Positions 5,291-10,844 of a stretch of 10,844 bases of DNA are shown here, piece after piece. The position numbers were made by a program, and so were the translations under genes. Under the pieces are notes generated by a model. It was not told the origin of the DNA and did not search any database. It was given only the letters and a program-made list of their open reading frames with translations. Origin of the DNA: CAYNWK01 sp964400875 (GTDB lineage Bacteria; Chloroflexota; Anaerolineae; Anaerolineales; UBA4823); assembly GCA_964400875.1 (NCBI GenBank), contig CAYNWK010000143.1, positions 1 to 10,844 on the forward strand, in the 5' to 3' direction. Within the stretch, counting starts at the first letter, position 1, and each line of letters opens with the position of its first letter.

Positions 5291-6505
5291 CTAAGGGGTC
5301 ACAGCAGGGCTCTTGAGCAAGAGGGGAAGGTAGATCTGGTACAGCGGGGACTCGTAGGCTCCCATGTCCGTAGTCGCCGTGCCATCGCCGTCCCCATCCA
5401 AGGGCCGAGTGTTCAGGATTAGATCGTGATCGGGCGCGCCTGTGTCGGTGCCGGTGTCAATGCAGGGAGAACCGAGCGACAGGCGGAAGTCATTGCCGGC
5501 CGGATCGACGAACATCGGATCTGCGTCGATGTTGCCGGTACCGGACCAGCCGCCCTCGATGTCGGAGTAGGTTACGTCGAAGCAAGAAGGACAGGTTGGG
5601 TCAGCCTGAAGATTGAGCGCATTGTTCCACATGACGCTGTTGGTCATCGTGAACGCCGCCGTCTGAAGGAGAACCGCCTGAGCTCCTTGCGGGTTGTTGC
5701 CGCTGATGGTGCTATTGACGACCGTCATGTCACTGTTGTGGAGCAAGGTGAAACTGGCAGTGCCCGAGGAGGTTGAGTTTCCGGTGACCAGGGTGTTGGT
5801 GAGCAGGACGGTAACCTGATCCGTGCCCACTGCACCCCCATGATCTCCAGCCACGTTGTTGGAAATGATGCTATCCTCGATCGCCAAAGTAGCGGGGCCT
5901 TCATCAAAAACGGCATTAACGCCACCTCCAGCTCCACCGCCTGACATGCCGCTGGTGCAAAGGGCTTGATTATCAATGATGAGCGCGTTGCGAACGGTCA
6001 CATCGCCGTTGGTTACATTTACGCCCCCTCCCCAACATTGAGCCTCGGGAGCGCTGCCCCCGGTAATGGTGAGATATTCCAGCCAGACCTCACTGCCGCC
6101 GTGGATAAAAAACACCCGGTCAGCATCATTTCCATCGACGATCGTCTCACCTGTGTCCATGATCCATTGGGAACCAGAGACCGTATATCCCCCTCGCAAG
6201 GTTACGGCCAGACCACTGATCTCCAGATTTTCGAGATACGTACCTTCTGCGATCCAGATGCTGTCGTCGTCAACCGCCTGGGTGAGCGCATAGCCAATGG
6301 TCTGGCAAGGGAAGTCCAGGTCTTGACAATCACCGGTATCATTGCCGGTAGCCCCGTCCACGTAGAGCGTGCCGGGGTCAGCGAGGGCAGGGGAAACGCC
6401 ACGCGAAATCCACAGGAAAGCTAAGAGCAGCAAAATCGCCAAACCCGGCGATAGCGCCCACCGCACCACCCTGCGCATTCGAATAAACCTGGTTGGGGTT
6501 TTCAT
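5291..6505 (-). CDS. Secreted right-handed parallel beta-helix protein (choice-of-anchor Q type)
   Basis: A 404-residue exported protein. Residues 1-42 form a long signal peptide: basic MKTPTRFIRMRRVVRW, a hydrophobic core, and ALA just before DPGTLYVDG. The mature part starts YVDGATGNDTGDCQ..PCQTIGYAL, the usual opening of pectate-lyase-like beta-helices with DUF1565-type starts. Repeated coils with N-rich turns follow (VRNALIIDN, IEDSIISNN, LTNTLVTGNS, VVNSTISGNN). The module NIDADPMFVDPAGNDFRLSLGSPCIDTG is the hallmark of choice-of-anchor Q proteins. It ends in IYLPLLLK at residues 391-398, a recurrent C-terminus in secreted Chloroflexota proteins that could serve in sorting or anchoring. 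No catalytic residues can be assigned; an adhesive or polysaccharide-binding role is likely. The start has AAGGAGG with a 6-base spacer. Confidence 0.88.
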   Translation of the reverse strand: MKTPTRFIRMRRVVRWALSPGLAILLLLAFLWISRGVSPALADPGTLYVDGATGNDTGDCQDLDFPCQTIGYALTQAVDDDSIWIAEGTYLENLEISGLAVTLRGGYTVSGSQWIMDTGETIVDGNDADRVFFIHGGSEVWLEYLTITGGSAPEAQCWGGGVNVTNGDVTVRNALIIDNQALCTSGMSGGGAGGGVNAVFDEGPATLAIEDSIISNNVAGDHGGAVGTDQVTVLLTNTLVTGNSTSSGTASFTLLHNSDMTVVNSTISGNNPQGAQAVLLQTAAFTMTNSVMWNNALNLQADPTCPSCFDVTYSDIEGGWSGTGNIDADPMFVDPAGNDFRLSLGSPCIDTGTDTGAPDHDLILNTRPLDGDGDGTATTDMGAYESPLYQIYLPLLLKSPAVTP

Positions 6506-6564
6506 TTATTGCCTCCTTCTGTCATCTTGCCCCTGGTTTCGCCCGAATTGTTTTTGAAGCCGTG

Positions 6565-6593
6565 AGTTTAGACGATTGCCAAGCAGCCAGCAA
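6565..6593 (-). promoter_or_regulatory. Possible promoter of the beta-helix gene
   Basis: On the minus strand, TTGCTG (6588-6593) and TAAACT (6565-6570) have a 17-base spacer, giving a leader of about 55 bases before the ATG. The match is moderate. Confidence 0.4.
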
Positions 6594-6774
6594 TTCCCCC
6601 AATACTTGTGGCCGCTGTAATCAGGGCATCTCGCCAACCCTTGATAAGTATTATGGTTGATGCGCCTACAGAACTCCTTCCACAGCCAATTTTAACCGGT
6701 TTAAAAATACACTTGTAGTGCTAAAGATCACAACATCGGGGGGAAAGATAACCCTTGAGTCCCAAAAACCTCAG

Positions 6775-6802
6775 GGCGAAGCTGCGCAGCCGGCAGTTCG
6801 CC
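6775..6802 (-). terminator. Hairpin past the helix-turn-helix gene
   Basis: GGCGAA-G-CTGC (6775-6785) pairs with GCAGTTCGCC (6793-6802), leaving one bulged base. On the minus strand a TTTTT run follows about 6 bases after the stem, about 70 bases past the stop codon at 6869. It could end that transcript. An inner GCTGCGCAGC palindrome offers an alternative fold. Confidence 0.35.
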
Positions 6803-6868
6803 AACAGGCCTGTCCACAAGTTACACCTGGAACGAAATCAATCTAATATTCAAGCGTGAGAGTTTCCC

Positions 6869-7072
6869 CTAAAAGACGCGGATACGCTGGTGAATCAGGG
6901 TCCCTTCGTATTTGTCGCGCAGCTTGAGGATGGTCTCGTACGGGATCAGCTCATCCGGATCTTCCGTGTGGAGGATAGTTTGCGGTTCAACAGTTACCAG
7001 GTAAGACCGAACCACGCGCTCGGAGCAATTGAGTATGTAGGCGATGTCTTTGATGGGGATGGGTTTGGACAT
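6869..7072 (-). CDS. 67-residue helix-turn-helix protein
   Basis: A short protein starting MSKPIPIKDIAYILNCSER. Residues 5-22 (IPIKDIAYILNCSERVVR) fit a helix-turn-helix of the MerR/sigma-region-4 sort, followed by SYLVTVEPQ and a charged tail PYETILKLRDKYEG. The short length suggests either a small DNA-binding protein or the surviving part of a larger one; the helix-turn-helix segment reminded me of DUF1670-type proteins, without certainty. I chose ATG 7072 because GGAG lies 6 bases upstream; the frame runs back to 7147, but those residues (proline- and alanine-rich) look non-coding. It is divergent from the WYL operon, with about 370 bases between. Confidence 0.6.
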   Translation of the reverse strand: MSKPIPIKDIAYILNCSERVVRSYLVTVEPQTILHTEDPDELIPYETILKLRDKYEGTLIHQRIRVF

Positions 7073-7248
7073 TGAAAGCTCCGGGGATAAGCGGGGGGCC
7101 GGGAGAGCTGGCGCCGAGTGAAGTGGACGCCCAAAGGCTGGTTCCATCTAAGCATACTACGAAAAAAGCCGCACTCACGTCGAGTCAACGTTCATTTCTG
7201 CAAGGTCAGATAAGCGGGCACGGAAGCTCTTGCTTAGAACTGAAACTT

Positions 7249-7284
7249 CCTGTGACCTTACCTGTCACAGGCCTGTGATAGAAT
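7249..7284 (+). promoter_or_regulatory. Three-half-site operator with extended -10 promoter
   Basis: CCTGTGAC (7249-7256), GTCACAGG (7264-7271) and CCTGTGA (7272-7278) are three copies of one half-site in alternating orientation. The last two form a perfect 14-bp palindrome, TCACAGGCCTGTGA (7265-7278). It abuts TGA-TAGAAT (-10 at 7279-7284, extended type), with no good -35. A protein bound here would touch RNA polymerase, so control of the WYL operon, perhaps by the WYL protein itself, is likely. Confidence 0.6.
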
Positions 7285-7306
7285 CTAAAAAGAACAAATG
7301 TTCTGG

Positions 7307-7358
7307 GCGATTGGCCGGATTAACTGAAGGGATATCAATGAAACGTATGGCCAATCGC
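7307..7358 (+). repeat. Long-range inverted repeat around a ribosome binding site
   Basis: GCGATTGGCC (7307-7316) and GGCCAATCGC (7349-7358) are perfect complements 32 bases apart. The loop holds the Shine-Dalgarno GAAGGG (7326-7331) and ATG (7338) of the short ORF upstream of the WYL gene, so folding of the leader could affect its translation. Confidence 0.45.
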
Positions 7359-7571
7359 ATTAGCGTGAGCCAGCAAACCGCCGTTGAGCTCTCTATTACT
7401 TCCAAATTTGGCCAGTGGTCTGCCATTAAAGGTGGTGTCTATGTCGCGCCTTTCCAACCGTACGGCCCGGCTCCGCCAGCTCGAAGAGCTGCTCCTGTTA
7501 GCCCCTCGCGGGTTGAGCGCCGTCGAGCTGGCCGGGCGTTTAGGGGTGACCCGCCGGACGATCTACCGTGA
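7338..7571 (+). CDS. Short upstream ORF overlapping the WYL gene start
   Basis: ATG 7338 with GAAGGG 6 bases upstream opens 77 codons (MKRMANRISVSQQTAVELS... then QWSAIKGGVYV) that run 131 bases into the WYL gene in another frame. The part before 7441 reads like ordinary protein. The overlapped part is proline- and arginine-rich, as expected of a shadow of the WYL frame. It may be a leader peptide controlling WYL translation, or the remnant of a displaced gene. No family is recognised. Confidence 0.3.
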   Translation: MKRMANRISVSQQTAVELSITSKFGQWSAIKGGVYVAPFQPYGPAPPARRAAPVSPSRVERRRAGRAFRGDPPDDLP

Positions 7572-8415
7572 CCTCGAATTCCTCTCCTTCCAGGGCGTCC
7601 CGCTCTGGCAGCAGGAAGGCAAGTTCGGCCTGGTGCGCGCCCGCTACCTGGCGACCGTGCGCCTCTCCTACCATGAGGCCATGGCGCTGGTGCTGGCCGG
7701 CTTGCAGCTCACCCGTACCCTGGACAAGCAGAACCCCCACGTGATCTCTGCCCTGCGCCGCCTGGCGACCACCCTGCCGGAGGTGCCCGCCGCGCACCTG
7801 CAGCGCGCCGCCGCCCGCATGGAAACCTACCGGCGCGACTCTGCCGGGGTTTCCGTGCTGGAGGCGATCGCCGAGGCCTGGGGGGGCGGGGTAAAGGTCC
7901 AGGTCGGCTACCGATCGCCCAACAGCGGGGCGCTGCGCCAGCGGGCGCTGGCGCCCTACGCGCTCGAACCGACCGCCGCGGGTGTGTACGTGATCGGCTA
8001 CGACGACTGGGCGCAGGACATCCGCACCTTCCGGCTGAGCCGCCTGGAGACCGCCCGGCTGCTCGACGAGCCCTACACCATCCCGGAGGACTTCGACGCC
8101 GAGGAGCACCTGGCCAGCAGCTGGGGCATCATGACCGGCGATAGGATCAGCGAGGTGGTCCTGCGTTTCAACGCGGCCGCCGCGCCGCTGGTTGCCGAGC
8201 GCCGCTGGCACGCCTCCCAGCAGCTCGAGCCCACCGCGGAGGGCGGCTGCATCCTGCGCCTGCGGGTCAGCGCGCCGCAGGAGATGCAGCCCTGGATCCG
8301 CAGCTGGGGCCCCCAGGTAGAGGTTTTAGAACCCGGCTGGCTGCGCCAGCGCATCGCCGAAGAGCTGCGGCAGGCCGCGGCCCAATACGCCGTCCAGCCG
8401 CTGGCGGTCGCCTGA
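7441..8415 (+). CDS. WYL-domain transcription regulator (HTH-WYL-WCX)
   Basis: A 324-residue cytosolic DNA-binding regulator. Residues 1-65 form a DeoR-type winged helix (LRQLEELLLLAPRGLSAVEL, then GVTRRTIYRDLEFL). The WYL domain spans about 135-212, with the ligand-sensing core PYALEPTAAGVYVIGYDDW and IRTFRLSRLETARLLDEPY. The C-terminal WCX part (about 237-310) carries WIRSWGPQVEVLEP. The W-Y-L tripeptide is V-Y-V here (182-184). Proteins of this type bind nucleic-acid-related or nucleotide ligands and often control defence or DNA-repair operons. ATG 7441 has AAAGGTGG upstream and the usual family start; a TTG at 7384 would add 19 unlikely residues. It is first in the operon, one base before the ATPase gene, and the half-site cluster upstream suggests autoregulation. 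Confidence 0.9.
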   Translation: MSRLSNRTARLRQLEELLLLAPRGLSAVELAGRLGVTRRTIYRDLEFLSFQGVPLWQQEGKFGLVRARYLATVRLSYHEAMALVLAGLQLTRTLDKQNPHVISALRRLATTLPEVPAAHLQRAAARMETYRRDSAGVSVLEAIAEAWGGGVKVQVGYRSPNSGALRQRALAPYALEPTAAGVYVIGYDDWAQDIRTFRLSRLETARLLDEPYTIPEDFDAEEHLASSWGIMTGDRISEVVLRFNAAAAPLVAERRWHASQQLEPTAEGGCILRLRVSAPQEMQPWIRSWGPQVEVLEPGWLRQRIAEELRQAAAQYAVQPLAVA

Positions 8416-8416
8416 G

Positions 8417-10024
8417 ATGCAGACCCGCGCCGCAAACCCCGCCGCTGCCGGAGAGCAGCTGCTCAACGTCCAGGTTTACCGCATCGGCGACGATCTGGTG
8501 GAGCTGCTCTTCTACCCGCGCGAGATCGATCTTCAAGTCGGCGAAACGCTGACCCTGCTCGAGCGTGAGGCCGCCAAGGGCCTGATCGTCCAGGTGATCG
8601 CCTTCCGCTCGGCCTCCTACCCCAGCCTGGTGCAGGAGCAGATGCTCACCCTGCTCGGCCCCGAGATCCTGCACTCGCCGATGCTGGACTCCCTCGGCTA
8701 CAGCCTGGTCGCCCCTGAAACGAACGGCCGCTCGATCGAACTGGGCAACATCAAGGTCGCCCTGGCCAAGATCCGCAAGACCATCCCGGGAGGAGGCCGC
8801 GCCGGCCGCTCCCGCTGGGAGCAGTGGGACGGCTGGATCCCGACCCGCGATGTGGACATCTACCGCACCGATGACGCCGAGGTCTTCGACAACACCACCC
8901 ACGACCTGGGCCACCGCCTGCGTCTGGGCCGGACCCTGGGCGGGCACCGCTTCTTCCTTGAAGGCCAGGACCTGGAGAAGGTCAACGTGATCACCGGCGT
9001 CAAGGGCAGCGGCAAGTCGCACCTGGCCAAGGTGATCCTGCTGGAGCTGATCGAGCAGGGCGCGCCCTGCCTGGTCTTCGACATCAACCGCGAGTACATT
9101 CACCTGCCCAGGGCCGAAATCGACGCGCGGACCGGGGAAGTCCGCCAGCGCGGCATCGTTCACCTGGAGGCGGGCGGCAACTTCCGCCTGGGCGTGCGCC
9201 AGTTCGGTCTGGCCCCGCTGATGACCCTGATGCAGCGCTACGGGCTGCCCGAGGTCTCAGCCCTGCATTTCGAAAACCGCCTGGCCCGCCTCTGGGAGGA
9301 AGCTGAAGCGATTGAGAAGAAGGGCGGCAAGCCACCTTACATCGGCCTGGAGCAGCTGATCCAGATGGCCGAGCAGAACGAGTTCGGCGGCGGCTCCAGC
9401 GCCGTGGTGATCAACCACGCCATCCGCTCGCGGCTGGAGGCGCTCAAGAACACGCATATCTTTGCCCGCACAGCCGCCGAAGCCGCCTCCCTGGGGGTGG
9501 CCTACCGCCAGGTGCGCGCCGGCGGAGCCCTGGTGATCGACATCTCCGCGCTCTCCAACCTGGCCCGCGAGGGCTTCGTCCAGGCCATCATCGAGCTGGT
9601 CAAGGACCTGTGCCTGTGGGAGATCGCCCACGACGCGCACCGCTTTCCTTTCATCTTCTTCGAAGAAGCTCACCTGTACGTCTCGCGGCGCAGCATCGAC
9701 TATATCGTCACTCGCTCCCGCCACCTGGGCATCACCAGCTTCTTCGTCACCAACATGATCCTGGGCCTCGACGAGGCCATCTTGCGCCAGGCCGACAACC
9801 TGTTCCTGCTGCGCATCCCCTTCGAAGACGATGTGCGCCACGTCGCGCGGGGCGCCGCCGCTGATTTCGAGACCATGGAGGCCTTCGTCTGCCGCCTTCG
9901 CCAGCGCCACGCCCTGGCCATCGGCGTCGCCACCGCCCAGTATCCGCTGATCTTCGCCGTCGATCCCCTGGAGGATATTAACACCGCCGGCGAAACGCGT
10001 TATTTCTTTCAGGATGAAACATAA
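8417..10024 (+). CDS. HerA/DUF87-type DNA-translocating ATPase
   Basis: A 535-residue ATPase of the HerA/FtsK superfamily, whose members form hexameric rings that pump double-stranded DNA. Residues about 15-65 resemble a HAS barrel (VELLFYPREIDLQVGETLTL, then GLIVQVIAF). Walker A is GVKGSGKS (194-201), followed by the HerA-like strand CLVFDINREY (218-227). Walker B is FIFFEEAHLY (412-421), then a conserved arginine region TRSRHLG (432-438). The sensor-like strand TSFFVTN has Asn446 where HerA usually has Gln. The C-terminus continues ILRQADNLFLLRI. There is no signal or membrane segment. ATG follows the WYL stop after one base, without a good Shine-Dalgarno, so translation is probably coupled. 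The following gene is a nuclease, matching the HerA-nuclease partnership for DNA-end resection or phage defence. Confidence 0.9.
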   Translation: MQTRAANPAAAGEQLLNVQVYRIGDDLVELLFYPREIDLQVGETLTLLEREAAKGLIVQVIAFRSASYPSLVQEQMLTLLGPEILHSPMLDSLGYSLVAPETNGRSIELGNIKVALAKIRKTIPGGGRAGRSRWEQWDGWIPTRDVDIYRTDDAEVFDNTTHDLGHRLRLGRTLGGHRFFLEGQDLEKVNVITGVKGSGKSHLAKVILLELIEQGAPCLVFDINREYIHLPRAEIDARTGEVRQRGIVHLEAGGNFRLGVRQFGLAPLMTLMQRYGLPEVSALHFENRLARLWEEAEAIEKKGGKPPYIGLEQLIQMAEQNEFGGGSSAVVINHAIRSRLEALKNTHIFARTAAEAASLGVAYRQVRAGGALVIDISALSNLAREGFVQAIIELVKDLCLWEIAHDAHRFPFIFFEEAHLYVSRRSIDYIVTRSRHLGITSFFVTNMILGLDEAILRQADNLFLLRIPFEDDVRHVARGAAADFETMEAFVCRLRQRHALAIGVATAQYPLIFAVDPLEDINTAGETRYFFQDET

Positions 10025-10038
10025 AGGAGGGTTAGACC

Positions 10039-10844
10039 ATGAGCGCACCCGGCCGGGCCGCCCGCTTCGCCATGCAGGTCTTGGATACCGACCCGTGGAG
10101 TAAGCCCAAAGAGCCTTACATCAAGCCCTCCTCGCTGGCCAAGGGCTGCATGCTGTACGTGGCCTTCGAGCTGCGCGGCGAGGAGAAGCCCCCGCTGGAC
10201 GCCCGCGTCGGGCGCATCCTCTCGGTGGGCACCGACGGTCACCGCCGCCTGCAGCGCGGCCTGTCGCGCGTCTGCCTGGGGCAGGAGGTCTTCTTCGAAG
10301 ACCGCGAGTACCGCATCCACGGCTTCTGCGACGGGATCTTATACCTGGAGCCCGAGGGGGAGGACGACCTGGGGGCCGGCTTCTGGGCGCTGGAGTTCAA
10401 GACCACCGCGGCGCGGGAGTTCGAAGTGGTCAAGTCTGCCGGCGTTCCCAAGGAAGAGCACGTCCGCCAGGCCCAGATCTACCTGTGGGGCCTGGAGCGC
10501 CACTTCCGCGGCGCCGTCCCGCTCCAGGGCGCCATCATCTACTACGAGAACCGCGACACCCTGGAGCACCTGGCCCTGGAGGTCCAGCCCGACTCGGATT
10601 ACATGGCGCCCCTGCTGGGGCGGGTGCGGGCCATGCTGGACGGCCTGGAGGCCGATGTCCTCCCCGAGGAGGACGTGCTGCCCCCGGACCACTGGGCCCA
10701 CCGCTACTGCCCCTTCCTCGAGATCTGCGAGCCGGGGCAAAAGGCCATGGAGTGGCAGTCGCAGCAGCCCAGGAGCCTGCCCGACAAAGTCGTCGCCGAC
10801 ATCATCGCCAGGCGCATCGTCGCCAAGAAAGGCGCCGAGAAGCT
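10039..10844 (+). CDS. PD-(D/E)XK nuclease, Cas4/RecB/AddB-like (partial, runs off window)
   Basis: At least 268 codons open to the right edge, no stop reached. The RecB-family core is complete: SSLAKGC37 near the N-terminus, H68 in GTDGHRRLQR, D98 in IHGFCDGILY, E119-F-K121 in ALEFKTT, then Q144xxxY148 in RQAQIYLWGL. Together these are the metal and DNA-end-processing motifs of Cas4, AddB and RecB nucleases. The C-terminal H221-x2-C224-x5-C230 (HRYCPFLEIC) with C37 mimics the four-cysteine iron-sulphur clasp of Cas4/AddB, but with His in place of one Cys. The start follows AAAGGAGG (10023-10030), which begins within the ATPase stop codon region, 14 bases past the stop. It is expected to cut or trim DNA ends presented by the ATPase; no cas1, cas2 or repeat array is visible here. 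Confidence 0.88.
   Translation, partial: MSAPGRAARFAMQVLDTDPWSKPKEPYIKPSSLAKGCMLYVAFELRGEEKPPLDARVGRILSVGTDGHRRLQRGLSRVCLGQEVFFEDREYRIHGFCDGILYLEPEGEDDLGAGFWALEFKTTAAREFEVVKSAGVPKEEHVRQAQIYLWGLERHFRGAVPLQGAIIYYENRDTLEHLALEVQPDSDYMAPLLGRVRAMLDGLEADVLPEEDVLPPDHWAHRYCPFLEICEPGQKAMEWQSQQPRSLPDKVVADIIARRIVAKKGAEK

Larger units (their letters stand above)
6506..6868. other. Intergenic region upstream of beta-helix gene
   Basis: About 360 bases with no convincing gene on either strand. It holds the probable promoter of the beta-helix gene (6565-6593), a palindrome AACCGGTT (6694-6701) in an AT-rich stretch, a wide-spaced AATACTT/AAGTATT pair (6601-6652), and a hairpin downstream of the helix-turn-helix gene (6775-6802). 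Confidence 0.5.
7073..7440. other. Divergent intergenic region before the WYL operon
   Basis: Separates the leftward helix-turn-helix gene from the rightward WYL gene. It holds a TTGACT box on the minus strand near 7184 without a well-placed -10, the CCTGTGA half-site cluster (7249-7278), an extended -10 (7277-7284), a long-range inverted repeat (7307-7358), and the start of a short ORF (7338). Confidence 0.6.

Noticed and set aside
7249..7271. CRP-type site (TGTGA...TCACA)
   Set aside because: The half-sites TGTGA and TCACA are 9 bases apart instead of 6, and the third half-site suggests a different regulator.
7540..8211. Minus-strand frame of 223 codons opposite the WYL gene
   Set aside because: High GC keeps opposite frames open; the WYL reading has clear domain motifs and this one is Gly/Arg/Gln-rich without any.
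8267..10048. Long minus-strand frames opposite the ATPase (298 and 263 codons)
   Set aside because: Shadows of a gene with complete Walker motifs; compositions are not protein-like.
10039..10844. True CRISPR cas4
   Set aside because: No cas1, cas2, effector genes or repeat array in the window; the neighbour is a HerA-type ATPase, so only family likeness is claimed.

Overview
The window looks like chromosomal DNA from a member of the Chloroflexota, probably Anaerolineae. This is inferred from several features together and not from a marker gene: a secreted beta-helix protein ending in IYLPLLLK, a 57-residue small protein starting MKYKVHRFDI, an F420-type (Ddn-like) reductase remnant, many small multi-pass membrane proteins, and a tRNA whose CCA tail is not encoded.

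Positions 1-2924 hold a run of minus-strand genes. In + coordinate order they are the 57-residue protein (68-241), a membrane protein with an internal duplication (649-1245) behind a near-consensus sigma-70 promoter, a SnoaL/NTF2-like protein (1401-1769), a helical protein built from 18-residue repeats (1814-2092), a perfect 16-bp hairpin (2151-2187), a Ddn-like reductase gene broken by one in-frame TAG (2222-2644), and a CAT-anticodon tRNA (2853-2924) with its own promoter. The tRNA is better read as tRNA-Ile2 than as elongator tRNA-Met.

Positions 3239-5087 hold a plus-strand set of three membrane proteins: a CPBP-family intramembrane protease, a YrdB-like protein and a multi-pass protein of unknown function. 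The last two share a TGATG stop/start overlap. On the minus strand follow a secreted parallel beta-helix protein (5291-6505) and a 67-residue helix-turn-helix protein (6869-7072).

From about 7441 to the right edge the sequence becomes visibly richer in G+C. It carries a tight plus-strand operon: a WYL-domain transcription regulator (7441-8415), a HerA/DUF87-type hexameric ATPase (8417-10024), and a PD-(D/E)XK nuclease of the RecB/Cas4/AddB type (10039 to beyond the window). Upstream lie three CCTGTGA half-sites next to an extended -10 box, then a short ORF that overlaps the regulator. A DNA-pumping ATPase paired with a nuclease and a WYL regulator has the make-up of a DNA-end-processing or anti-phage module. 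The pairing resembles HerA-NurA, but with a Cas4/AddB-type nuclease in place of NurA. This is the best candidate for an undescribed system here; the rest of the operon lies outside the window.
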